From assembly GCA_016199025.1 (NCBI GenBank), contig JACQHM010000161.1:1-5677 (forward strand): a DNA stretch of 5,677 nucleotides. Direction: 5' to 3'. Below are positions 1 to 5,512 of the stretch, piece after piece (the stretch's first letter is position 1; each line of letters begins with the position of its first letter). The translations under genes and the position numbers were made by a program. The notes under the pieces were generated by a model that searched no databases, was not told the origin of the DNA, and saw only the letters and a program-made list of their open reading frames with translations. Source of the stretch: Candidatus Methylomirabilota bacterium. Its GTDB lineage: Bacteria; Methylomirabilota; Methylomirabilia; Methylomirabilales; JACQHM01.

Positions 1-662
1 AAGGGATACGGCTCGTCCGGGAGGAGGATGATCTCGGGCCGAAGCTCCTCGACCTCTTCCAATGTCACCTGGGGATACCGTTCGGGGTGATCCTCGAAGA
101 TATTCTCCCCCCCGCACACCCGGATCATATCGTGGACGTAGGTGTCCTGGTTGATCGTCATGTAGGGCCTCCGCCAGATGGGGCAAAACACCCTGGTGGG
201 TCGCTTCCCTTTCGTCAACGCTAGGGTCTCCTGGTAGATCTCCTCGATGGGTCTGGCTATCCCCTCCGCCGCCTGCCACGTCGAAGTCAGCGCCCCAAGC
301 TGACGGATCAGCGCAATCCCCCCCTCAACCGTTCGTGGATAGGTCACAAAGACCGGAACCCCTGCCATCTTCAAGGCCTCGACATCCTCCCTTCGATTCT
401 CCTCGACGTTGGCGATCACCAGGTCAGGATTCAGGGCCAGGATCTTCTGAAGATCAGGGTTCTTCTCACCGCCGATTTTCTCTTTCTTGGCGACCCCTTC
501 GGGAGGGTGCGTGCAAAACTTGGTCACCCCGACGATCCGCTCATCAAGCCCTAAGGCGAACAGAAGCTCGGTAACGCTGGGAATCAAGGAGATGATACGC
601 TGAGGGGGTTTCTCAAAGGCAAGGGAGGTTCCAAGGGCGTCCAGGAAGGTCCGACGACTCAT
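1..662 (-). CDS. BtuF-like helical-backbone metal/cobalamin-binding protein, 3' end cut by the window edge
   Basis: The frame is open from an ATG at 662-660 to the left edge, giving 220 residues with no stop. The protein begins MSRRTFLDALG, followed by PPQRIISLIPSVTELLFALG (about residues 19-38). It then has RIVGVTKFCTHP, KIGGEKNPDLQKILALNPDL, and near the edge LEEVEELRPEIILLPDEPYP. This is the pattern of periplasmic-binding-protein family PF01497 (BtuF and relatives), which binds cobalamin, haem or iron chelates. Members are about 250-300 residues, so the last few dozen are outside the window. There is no cleavable signal peptide: the first 20 residues are polar and align with the DALG start of family members that lack a leader. 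It may therefore be cytoplasmic or leaderless, and transport is not proven. It lies 58 bases after mqnC on the same strand. The leader is pyrimidine-rich with no clear Shine-Dalgarno, and a stop at 678-680 rules out an upstream start. The ligand cannot be read from the sequence. Confidence 0.85.
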   Translation of the reverse strand, partial: MSRRTFLDALGTSLAFEKPPQRIISLIPSVTELLFALGLDERIVGVTKFCTHPPEGVAKKEKIGGEKNPDLQKILALNPDLVIANVEENRREDVEALKMAGVPVFVTYPRTVEGGIALIRQLGALTSTWQAAEGIARPIEEIYQETLALTKGKRPTRVFCPIWRRPYMTINQDTYVHDMIRVCGGENIFEDHPERYPQVTLEEVEELRPEIILLPDEPYP

Positions 663-670
663 AAGAGGGG

Positions 671-698
671 TTAGAGGTTAGAGGTTAGAGGTTAGAGG
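671..698. repeat. Tandem repeat, four copies of TTAGAGG
   Basis: Four exact, head-to-tail copies of the 7-base unit TTAGAGG are followed by GG and a related purine-rich stretch to about 720. The repeat fills the gap between the mqnC stop (721) and the start of the BtuF-like gene (662). On the coding strand it reads CCTCTAA repeated and sits where the ribosome binding site of the BtuF-like gene should be. Such a simple repeat can change copy number by slippage. Any effect on translation is inference. Confidence 0.9.
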
Positions 699-720
699 GG
701 AGGAGGTTGAACCATAGAGG

Positions 721-1797
721 TTAATCCAGCCATTGGTAGAGGGTGTTCCGGCGCTTGGGGATGAAGCCGGCCTCCCGGATGACCCGCTCCATCTCCCCCT
801 TCGAGGACATGAAGCCAGATCCACCGGCGGAGACCACCCGCTCCTCGAGGATGGTGCTCCCCAGATCGTTCACGCCATAGCGAAGGGCGATCTGGGCGAT
901 CTTCGGACCCTGGGTCAGCCAGGACGCCTGGATGTTCTCGACGTTATCCAGCAGGAGGCAGGCGACCGCAACGGTCCGGAGGTAATCGAAGGCAGAGGTC
1001 CGATGCCCACCCAGCTCGGCTCCGTCAGGCTGGTAGTTCCAGGCGATGAAGGCGGTGAAGCCTCCCGTCTCGTCCTGCAAGGCCCGGATCCTCAAGAGGT
1101 GGAGAACCCGCTGCTCGATGGTCTCCACGGAACCGAACATCATGGTAACCGAGCTTGGGAGGCCCAACCGATGGGCCGTCCGCATGACGGACAACCACTC
1201 GTCGGCCTTATCCTTCAAGGGGGCGATCTCTCGCCTCACCTCGTCCACCAAGATCTCGGCCCCGCCGCCCGGGATGGACCCCAGACCGGCCGCCTTGAGG
1301 CGTTTCAGCGTCTCCTCGACGTTTAAGTGGGCCAGCTTGGCGATGGAGAGGATCTCTGTCGGCGAGAGACCGTGGATGTGGACGGGGAACCGTTCTTTGA
1401 TGGAGGCGAAGAGGTTTTCATAATAGCTTAAGCCTAAGGCGGGGTTTAAGCCTCCCTGGATCAGGACCTCAGTCCCACCTAAGTCCACCAACTCTTGGAT
1501 CTTGCCGAAGATCTCATCCTTGGAGAGGACATAGCCCTCGGGGGAGCCGGGGGGACGGTAGAAGGCGCAGAATTTACAACGGACCCAGCAGACGTTCGTG
1601 TAGTTGACGATCCGGCCGATGACGTAGGTGACGATGTTCCCCGGGTGTTTCCTCTGCCTCACGTGATCGGCCAGAAAGGAGAGGGTCAACAGGTCACGGC
1701 TTCGGAAGAGGGAAACCCCATCCGCGGAGGAGAGCCGCTCCCCGTCCAGGACCTTCTCAACAATCGGCTCCAGGGCCGTGTCCTGCTCTCTCTGCAT
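721..1797 (-). CDS. mqnC: Cyclic dehypoxanthinyl futalosine synthase (MqnC), radical SAM
   Basis: MqnC cyclises dehypoxanthinyl futalosine to its spiro/cyclic form in the futalosine route to menaquinone, using a [4Fe-4S] cluster and S-adenosylmethionine in the cytoplasm. The 358-residue protein has the radical-SAM cysteine motif CWVRCKFC (Cys70, Cys74, Cys77) after NYTNVC. It also has GGTEVLIQGGLNP (about 107-119), SIPGGGAEILVDEVRREI (174-191), TMMFG (218-222), GGFTAFIAWNYQPDGAELGG (245-264), NIQASWLTQGPKIAQIALRYG (288-308) and the C-terminal IREAGFIPKRRNTLY. These features separate it from MqnE and from CofG/CofH. The length is normal. The ATG lies 3 bases after the mqnE TGA, with AGAGG/AGGTGA as its ribosome binding site, so the two are almost certainly cotranscribed. 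One oddity: the usual AAGLDSIPGGGAE reads GLGSIPGGGAE, with Gly173 in place of Asp. Confidence 0.95.
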   Translation of the reverse strand: MQREQDTALEPIVEKVLDGERLSSADGVSLFRSRDLLTLSFLADHVRQRKHPGNIVTYVIGRIVNYTNVCWVRCKFCAFYRPPGSPEGYVLSKDEIFGKIQELVDLGGTEVLIQGGLNPALGLSYYENLFASIKERFPVHIHGLSPTEILSIAKLAHLNVEETLKRLKAAGLGSIPGGGAEILVDEVRREIAPLKDKADEWLSVMRTAHRLGLPSSVTMMFGSVETIEQRVLHLLRIRALQDETGGFTAFIAWNYQPDGAELGGHRTSAFDYLRTVAVACLLLDNVENIQASWLTQGPKIAQIALRYGVNDLGSTILEERVVSAGGSGFMSSKGEMERVIREAGFIPKRRNTLYQWLD

Positions 1798-1800
1798 CCC

Positions 1801-2919
1801 TCACCTCTGGTGTGAGTTGGGGGTTGGGTCAGAGATGTGATGATAGAGGGCATCCCGCTCGACGGGCTCCCGTCCCGCCTCGGTGATCATCTCCAAGAGC
1901 TGCTGTCTCGTCAAGGCCTGCTTGTTCGATGAGGTGCCTAAGGCGTGGGTGATCTCGTACTCGACCACGGTCCCGTCGATGTCGTTGGCCCCGTACCAGA
2001 GGGAGAGCTGCGCAACGGATGGGGTGATCATGATCCAGAAGGCCTTGATGTGGTCGAAGTTGTCCAGCATGAGCCTGGCCACGGCGATCTCACGGAGGTC
2101 GGCCTCCCCCGCTGTCGGGGGGAGATGATCCAGCTCCGTGTTTTGGGGATCGAAGGCCAAGGGGATGTAGGCGAGGAACCCCTTGGTCTCATCCTGGAGC
2201 TCCCGGAGGCGGATGAGATGCTCCACCTTCTCAAAAGGAGCCTCGATATGGCCATAAAGCATGGTGGCGTTGGAGTGGAGGCCCACCTGGTGGGCCGCTT
2301 TTGCCATCTGAAGCCATCCATCGGCCCCGATCTTCAGGGGGAAGAGCTCCTGGTGAACCCGCTCGCTGAAGACCTCAGCTCCCCCGCCGGGGATCGAATC
2401 CAGGCCTGCCGCTTTCAGCTCCAGAAGAACCTCAGGAAGAGGTCGCTTGGCGACCTTGGCGATCTGGTACAGCTCGACCATGGTGAAGGCTTTGAGGTGG
2501 GCGCTTGGCCTGACCTCTTTGATGATCCTGACAAGATCCAGGTAATAGTTATAAGGAAGCTTCGGATTCACACCCCCCACCATGTGGATCTCCCAGATTG
2601 GGATGTCGAGGTAATCCAGGACCTTCTTCCTTACCTCTTCGGGGCTTAAGGTATAGGCCCTTGGGTCCCCGGGCAGGGCGTAGAACGAGCAGAAGCGGCA
2701 GAATTTGTTGCAAATGTTCGTGTAGTTCAAGTGTTGGTTCCGGACGTAGTAGGCAACGTTTCCGTGCTTCCGCTCCCGGAGCAGGTTGGCCAGATACCCC
2801 ACCGCTGTCAGGTTCGGCTCCTGGTACAACCGGACCCCCTCTTCGAAGGAGAGATGCTCCCCTGCTGAGACCTTCTCGTAGAGGTCAGCCAGGGAAGAGC
2901 GACGGATCAGCCGCTCCAT
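1801..2919 (-). CDS. mqnE: Aminodeoxyfutalosine synthase (MqnE), radical SAM
   Basis: MqnE joins 3-[(1-carboxyvinyl)oxy]benzoate to the adenosyl part of S-adenosylmethionine, giving 6-amino-6-deoxyfutalosine, the committed radical step of the futalosine pathway. From the ATG at 2919 the protein has 372 residues, normal for the family. Visible motifs are LNYTNICNKFCRFCSFY, holding the CX3CX2C cluster ligands (Cys70, Cys74, Cys77), then HMVGGVNPKLPYNYYLDL, HLKAFTMVELYQIAK, AAGLDSIPGGGAEVFSERV, NATMLYGHIE, QDETKGFLAYIPLAF, and AFWIMITPSVAQLSLWYGAN followed by DIDGT. The HMVGGVNP and FWIMI blocks are MqnE-type rather than MqnC-type. An in-frame GTG at 2934 would add five residues and overlap the yjbQ stop, but its purine-rich stretch touches the start codon; the ATG has GAGG nine bases upstream and is preferred. 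The stop lies 3 bases before mqnC. A histidine-containing polar tail (DPTPNSHQR) follows the last conserved block. Confidence 0.94.
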   Translation of the reverse strand: MERLIRRSSLADLYEKVSAGEHLSFEEGVRLYQEPNLTAVGYLANLLRERKHGNVAYYVRNQHLNYTNICNKFCRFCSFYALPGDPRAYTLSPEEVRKKVLDYLDIPIWEIHMVGGVNPKLPYNYYLDLVRIIKEVRPSAHLKAFTMVELYQIAKVAKRPLPEVLLELKAAGLDSIPGGGAEVFSERVHQELFPLKIGADGWLQMAKAAHQVGLHSNATMLYGHIEAPFEKVEHLIRLRELQDETKGFLAYIPLAFDPQNTELDHLPPTAGEADLREIAVARLMLDNFDHIKAFWIMITPSVAQLSLWYGANDIDGTVVEYEITHALGTSSNKQALTRQQLLEMITEAGREPVERDALYHHISDPTPNSHQR

Positions 2920-2928
2920 GGTCAAACG

Positions 2929-2932
2929 CCTC
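2929..2932 (-). promoter_or_regulatory. mqnE: Ribosome binding site deciding the mqnE start
   Basis: On the minus strand GAGG (within GGGGAGTGAGG) lies nine bases before the ATG at 2919-2917. The competing GTG at 2934-2932 has GGGGA directly against it, which is too close. The site overlaps the yjbQ stop codon (2933-2931), so ribosomes ending yjbQ could re-initiate on mqnE. This coupling is inferred from the spacing. Confidence 0.55.
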
Positions 2933-3359
2933 ACTCCCCGATGAGCTGGAGCTCCAGATCCCGCTCCCGAGGGCCATCCAGCTCGGCAAAGATGATGCTC
3001 TGATAGCGTCCCAGGACCAGATCCCCGCCGGAGACCCCGAGGGCCAGGTTCCGCCCCAACAACATTGCCCGGAGGTGCGAGGCGGCGTTGTGCCGGTCGC
3101 AGTCGGAGTAGCGGGGGTCATTGTGGCGCCATCCGTCCCGCTCCTGGATCAGGCGGCCCAGGAGGAGCTTGAGGTCATGGAGGAGGGCATCCTGGAACTC
3201 ATTGACGAACAGGGCCACCGTTGTGTGGAGGGAATTTAACAGCAGGATCCCCTCTTTGATATCGTACTTCGCCAGACAATCCTTCACCTTCTTGGTGATG
3301 TCGTGGAACTCGACCTTTTCCGCCGTGACAAGACGGATGGTCTCCCGAGCGATCCTCAT
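2931..3359 (-). CDS. yjbQ: YjbQ/UPF0047 family protein (secondary thiamine-phosphate synthase-like)
   Basis: This 142-residue protein matches the UPF0047/YjbQ family (PF01894, TIGR00149) over its whole length. Members are small, soluble, usually trimeric proteins of about 130-140 residues. Some have weak thiamine-phosphate synthase activity, but the main physiological role is unsettled. Seen here are LLLNSLHTTVALFVNEF (about 39-55, with His45), HNDPRYSDCDRHNAASHLRA (79-98, with Asn91 and His95, likely metal or active-site ligands), and GGDLVLGRYQSIIFAELDGP (111-130) followed by RERD and the usual final beta strand LELQLIGE. The ATG at 3359 has a strong AAGGAGG about seven bases upstream, and this site overlaps the stop of the PHP gene 12 bases away. 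The stop overlaps the mqnE leader. The protein is complete with no missing key residue visible. Its link with menaquinone synthesis is by position only. Confidence 0.93.
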   Translation of the reverse strand: MRIARETIRLVTAEKVEFHDITKKVKDCLAKYDIKEGILLLNSLHTTVALFVNEFQDALLHDLKLLLGRLIQERDGWRHNDPRYSDCDRHNAASHLRAMLLGRNLALGVSGGDLVLGRYQSIIFAELDGPRERDLELQLIGE

Positions 3360-3371
3360 ACGTCCCCCTCC

Positions 3372-4304
3372 TTACCCCCTCTTCACCGAGGGGTTCGAAG
3401 CTGAAAGATCTTGCACGTTTGAACCTTCCACCACCGGGTTAGGGGACACCGGAATCTCCTGGAGGTCCAACCCCTTCAAACGACATAGGCGGACTGCCTG
3501 GTCCCACAGCCTCCTCCGATCCTCCTCCCGAAGATAGGAAACGCCCAGCTCTTTCAAGTGAAGGCCGGAAAAGCCGTGGTAGTCAGAACCCCCGGTCGCA
3601 AGGAGCCCGAGCTCCTCGCTTAAACGTCGATAGTGGGCAATCTGGGAGGGGGTATGGTCAGGGTGGTAGACCTCCAGACCGACGAGTCCCTTGCCCGCTA
3701 AGCTCTTGATGACCCGGTCTCCGTTGTAGAGGCCCGGGTGGGCCAATGTCGGAAAGCCTCCTGACTGCTTAATTCTTTCCATCGCCTCCTCAGCCGGGAG
3801 ATGCGGGCGCTCCACAAAGGCAGAAGCCCCCTGCTTCAGGTAGCGGTCAAAGGCCTCAGAGATACCCTTGACGTAGCCATGCTTCACCAAGACCTGAGCC
3901 AGGTGAGGGCGGCCAACGGAACCTTCGGCCCCCACTGCCAAGACCTCCTCCATGTCCACCTGGATGCCAAGATCTGCCAGCCTGGCGATCATCTTCCTCA
4001 GGCGATCGATCCTGGCCGCCTGAGACCTCTCGAGAAACGCGGCGAAGCGGGCATCGGAAGGATCAATAAAGTGCCCCAAGAGGTGGATCTCCAGATCCCC
4101 GGCGGAGGCGGTGACCTCCACCCCCGGGATGACTTGGAGGCCGACCCTTCGGCCCTCGTCCAGGGCTTCCTCCAACCCAGCGGTGGTATCGTGATCCGTG
4201 ACGCTTAAGAGGGCAAGGCCTTTCCGACGGGCTTCCCGCACGAGCTGGCGAGGCGGCAGGACACCGTCGGAGGCGGTGGTGTGGCAATGGAGATCGATGT
4301 TCAT
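3372..4304 (-). CDS. PHP-domain phosphoesterase, TrpH/YciV (RNase AM) family
   Basis: This is a PHP-domain metal-dependent phosphoesterase. The best characterised relatives (E. coli YciV/TrpH, RNase AM) remove nucleotides from short RNA 5' ends and hydrolyse 3',5'-nucleotide bisphosphates. Metal ligands are visible in order: DLHCHTTASDG (His6, His8, Asp13), VTDHDT (Asp37, His38), PGVEVTA (Glu63), EIHLLGH (His74), SVGRPHLA (His134), TLAHPG (His189) and GGSDYHG (Asp241, His243). The inserted segment of about 90-175 is the usual helical part of this family. The length is 310 residues against about 275-295 normally; the last 25 residues are a polar, probably disordered tail ending NPSVKRG. The ATG at 4304 follows AAAGGGGA at good spacing. 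It is the first gene of the minus-strand set and lies behind its own promoter. By removing pAp-type nucleotides it could serve sulfur or RNA metabolism; nothing ties it directly to MqnC/E. Confidence 0.92.
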   Translation of the reverse strand: MNIDLHCHTTASDGVLPPRQLVREARRKGLALLSVTDHDTTAGLEEALDEGRRVGLQVIPGVEVTASAGDLEIHLLGHFIDPSDARFAAFLERSQAARIDRLRKMIARLADLGIQVDMEEVLAVGAEGSVGRPHLAQVLVKHGYVKGISEAFDRYLKQGASAFVERPHLPAEEAMERIKQSGGFPTLAHPGLYNGDRVIKSLAGKGLVGLEVYHPDHTPSQIAHYRRLSEELGLLATGGSDYHGFSGLHLKELGVSYLREEDRRRLWDQAVRLCRLKGLDLQEIPVSPNPVVEGSNVQDLSASNPSVKRG

Positions 4305-4348
4305 AAAGTCCCCTTTCGGTCAACGGAGAAGTGCTCACTCGAAAAATG

Positions 4349-4378
4349 CATATACTCCTTTTCGACCCGAGTTGTCAA
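4349..4378 (-). promoter_or_regulatory. Sigma-70-type promoter for the PHP-yjbQ-mqnE-mqnC set
   Basis: On the minus strand a perfect -35 box TTGACA (4378-4373) is followed after 18 bases by TATATG (4354-4349), four of six matches to the -10 consensus. Initiation would fall near 4342, leaving a leader of about 38 bases before the PHP gene ATG at 4304. That leader shows no riboswitch or attenuator. No other promoter of similar quality was seen between the four downstream genes. Confidence 0.6.
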
Positions 4379-4428
4379 GGAAATAAATGCAGACATCGTT
4401 TGACTTTTCAGGTGTTGTCTGAGAACCC

Positions 4429-4727
4429 CTAGAAAGGGAGCATGTCCCCAGAGAGAGCCAAGGCTTTCTTGGACCGTTCCCCGCCTGTTACCCGGTACTC
4501 GTGGGTTGTGCCAACGACCTGCTCCCCTCTCCGTGACACGACGGCCGACAAAGGGATGGAGATGACATCCCGCTGACGATCGACGATGATGTCGAGGGTC
4601 GCCATCAAACCCGGCCTCAGGCGCTGATCCTTCTCTTCGATCTCCACCGTGACATCGAGACCTTGATCTTGGGGTCAGTCCCGGCACGAGTTTGCTTGAG
4701 TCTCGCGAGTGTGCTGATCTCTATATA
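4429..4727 (-). pseudogene. C-terminal remnant of an HlyD/RND-type periplasmic adaptor (membrane fusion protein), frameshifted
   Basis: Two adjoining minus-strand frames together give the end of a membrane fusion protein, the periplasmic adaptor linking an inner-membrane pump to an outer-membrane channel. The upstream frame reads IEISTLARLKQTRAGTDPKI (about 4725-4666). The downstream frame reads DVTVEIEEKDQRLRPGLMAT and then IPLSAVVSRRGEQVV (4656-4520). The LRPG(M/L)-A-T-L block followed by IP-x-x-AVV is the adaptor beta-barrel signature. One extra T near 4658-4660 would join the frames as KIKVFDVTVEI, so a single-base deletion is inferred. Fewer than 100 of the usual 350-450 residues remain. 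Past about residue VVG the sequence drifts from the family and stops at a TAG (4431-4429), so the C-terminus may also be damaged. The upstream side ends at the IS630 remnant. No pump gene is nearby. It is almost certainly non-functional. Confidence 0.75.
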
Positions 4728-4758
4728 GACGCTACGGCAAGACATGGATTTTGAATGC

Positions 4759-4995
4759 TCAACCGGTCTGGGGTAAGGGAGAGATTCGTCCCTTGTTCCA
4801 AAAGTAGCCAAACTTCTCCAGGAAGTTGACGACATGCGGCTTAGCTTGCTGATAGTCGCCCTCGATGGCGTTGCTCAGATCCGCCAGCGTCACGTGCCAC
4901 CGATGATGCCTGACTTCCTCCTTCACGGACTTCCATGTCGGCTCCCTCGGATTCTCTTCGGGCGTGTAGGCTGGAAAGTCTCTCACCGGCTCTAC
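4759..4995 (-). pseudogene. C-terminal remnant of an IS630-family transposase
   Basis: The minus strand encodes VRDFPAYTPEENPREPTWKS, then VKEEVRHHRWHVTLADLSNA, ending NFLEKFGYFWNKGRISPLPQ-TG before a TGA at 4761-4759. The block (L/F)PAYTPE-x-NP-x-E-x-x-W-x-x-(V/L)K is the last catalytic box of IS630/Tc1-type DDE transposases; the Glu of NPRE (about 4944-4942) would be the third acidic residue. Only about 75 residues survive of a protein usually near 340. The N-terminal DNA-binding part and both catalytic Asp residues are gone, cut at the C tract at 4997. Past the stop, a TATA at 4722-4727 followed by GACGCTACGG on the plus strand fits an IS630 end beside its TA target within the adaptor remnant, but no opposite end is present to confirm it. 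It cannot make an active enzyme. Confidence 0.72.
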
Positions 4996-4996
4996 G

Positions 4997-5006
4997 CCCC
5001 CCCCCC
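4997..5006. other. Ten-C homopolymer at the junction of two mobile-element remnants
   Basis: Ten consecutive C residues sit exactly between the transposase homology (ending about 4993-4995) and the recombinase homology (starting about 5013). It marks the breakpoint where one remnant replaced or truncated the other. Such tracts are prone to slippage and also to assembly error, so its exact length is uncertain. Confidence 0.7.
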
Positions 5007-5012
5007 AACCCG

Positions 5013-5263
5013 CCCCTGAAGCAGGTCGCGAATGGCAAAGGCCGGTCTCCGGCGGCTGACCCTCCACAGCCTCCGGCACACTTACGCCTCACTCCTCCTG
5101 AAACGAGGGGAGTTCGTGGTCCACGTCAAAGAGCAGCTTGGGCACAGCTCGATCCAGGTCACCGTTGATATGTACGGCCACGGTCCCTGGGGCGCACCGG
5201 GGGGCGGTCGAAGCCCTCGCTGACGCTACCGGACGCAACCTAATCCGTAACCAAACACGATGA
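5013..5263 (+). pseudogene. C-terminal remnant of a tyrosine recombinase (phage/island integrase), two frameshifts
   Basis: The clearest part (5032-5181) reads MAKAGLRRLTLHSLRHTYAS, then LLLKRG, VKEQLGHSS and IQVTVDMYGH. It carries HxLRHTY (His and Arg), the LGH histidine and the tyrosine nucleophile in VDMYGH of the lambda-type integrase catalytic domain. Upstream, LKQVA lies in another frame; dropping one A near 5031-5032 joins it as LKQVAMAKAGL. Downstream, the frame shifts just after GH: from 5183 the text is VPGAHRGAVEALADATGRNL, the usual tail, stopping at TGA 5261-5263; two bases (CT) seem lost after 5181. The N-terminal arm and core domains and the first catalytic Arg are absent, leaving about 80 of some 380 residues. 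It points toward the tRNA 3' end 38 bases away, as in tRNA-integrated islands. It is not expected to be active. Confidence 0.85.
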
Positions 5264-5292
5264 GGGGTTAACGCCTGAAGCGCTAACCCCTC
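5262..5292. terminator. Strong stem-loop between integrase remnant and tRNA, possible terminator
   Basis: GAGGGGTTA (5262-5270) pairs perfectly with TAACCCCTC (5284-5292). Past one A-C mismatch, CGC (5272-5274) pairs with GCG (5280-5282) around a CTGAA loop. It lies just 3' of the tRNA gene and overlaps the stop codon of the integrase remnant, so it could end transcripts from both sides. Neither side has a good T run: the tRNA-strand side continues ATCGTGTTT. Termination is therefore probable but not certain. Confidence 0.5.
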
Positions 5293-5300
5293 GAAAGGAT

Positions 5301-5375
5301 TGGTGGGCCCAGGAGGATTCGAACCTCCGACCAACTGATTATGAGTCAGCTGCTCTACCGCTGAGCTATGGGCCC
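5301..5375 (-). tRNA. tRNA with CAU anticodon (Ile2 or elongator Met)
   Basis: A complete cloverleaf is present on the minus strand. It has a seven-pair acceptor stem GGGCCCA/TGGGCCC with discriminator A and an encoded CCA (5303-5301). The D arm is GCTC-AGCGGTA-GAGC with a short seven-base loop. The anticodon arm is GCTGA-CTCATAA-TCAGT (anticodon CAT at 5343-5341). The variable loop has five bases and the T arm is GGAGG-TTCGAAT-CCTCC. CAU can be initiator Met, elongator Met or isoleucine tRNA with lysidine at position 34. The initiator is ruled out by the paired first base and the lack of three G-C pairs below the anticodon loop. The GGNCC acceptor start, with C4-G69 and C5-G68 as I recall them as TilS determinants, leans towards Ile2. 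A TTGACA on the same strand (5438-5433) has no matching -10 box, so the promoter is unclear. The 3' end faces an integrase remnant, so it was probably an attachment site. Confidence 0.95.
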
Positions 5376-5512
5376 CATGGGCTTTGTTTTACAGCACTTG
5401 CGAAGCTGACTCCACTCGAATCACCTCGCTGGTGTCAATTCTAGTGCCAGTTCGCCCAGAAGTCAACCGCTCCACGGCCTGCCCAGACCTTCCCAAAGAA
5501 ACACTTGTTCAG

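Noticed and set aside
621..662. SRRTFL at the start of the BtuF-like protein as a twin-arginine export signal
   Set aside because: The motif matches by letter, but what follows (DALGTSLAFEKPP) is short, contains charged residues and has no cleavage site; the residues align with the normal DALG start of leaderless family members.
671..698. TTAGAGG repeats as a CRISPR array or telomere-like sequence
   Set aside because: The units are seven bases with no spacers, and only four copies are present inside an operon gap.
733..1326. Long plus-strand open frame opposite mqnC
   Set aside because: It is antisense to a fully conserved gene and its translation is low in recognisable motifs; GC-rich genes commonly leave such open frames opposite them.
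1945..2649. Long plus-strand open frame opposite mqnE
   Set aside because: The minus strand encodes MqnE motifs over the same bases without interruption; the plus reading has no family pattern and no ribosome binding site.
2598..3239. Plus-strand open frame across the mqnE/yjbQ boundary
   Set aside because: It is antisense to two conserved genes and rich in Arg, Pro and Gly, typical of a shadow frame.
4301..4687. Minus-strand frame overlapping the adaptor remnant and the operon promoter
   Set aside because: The neighbouring frame carries the LRPG and IPLSAVV adaptor motifs; this one has no conserved block and runs through the promoter region.
5410..5438. TTGACA upstream of the tRNA as a full promoter
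   Set aside because: At 16-18 bases' spacing there is no sequence close to TATAAT, and the later TGTAAA is too far from it.
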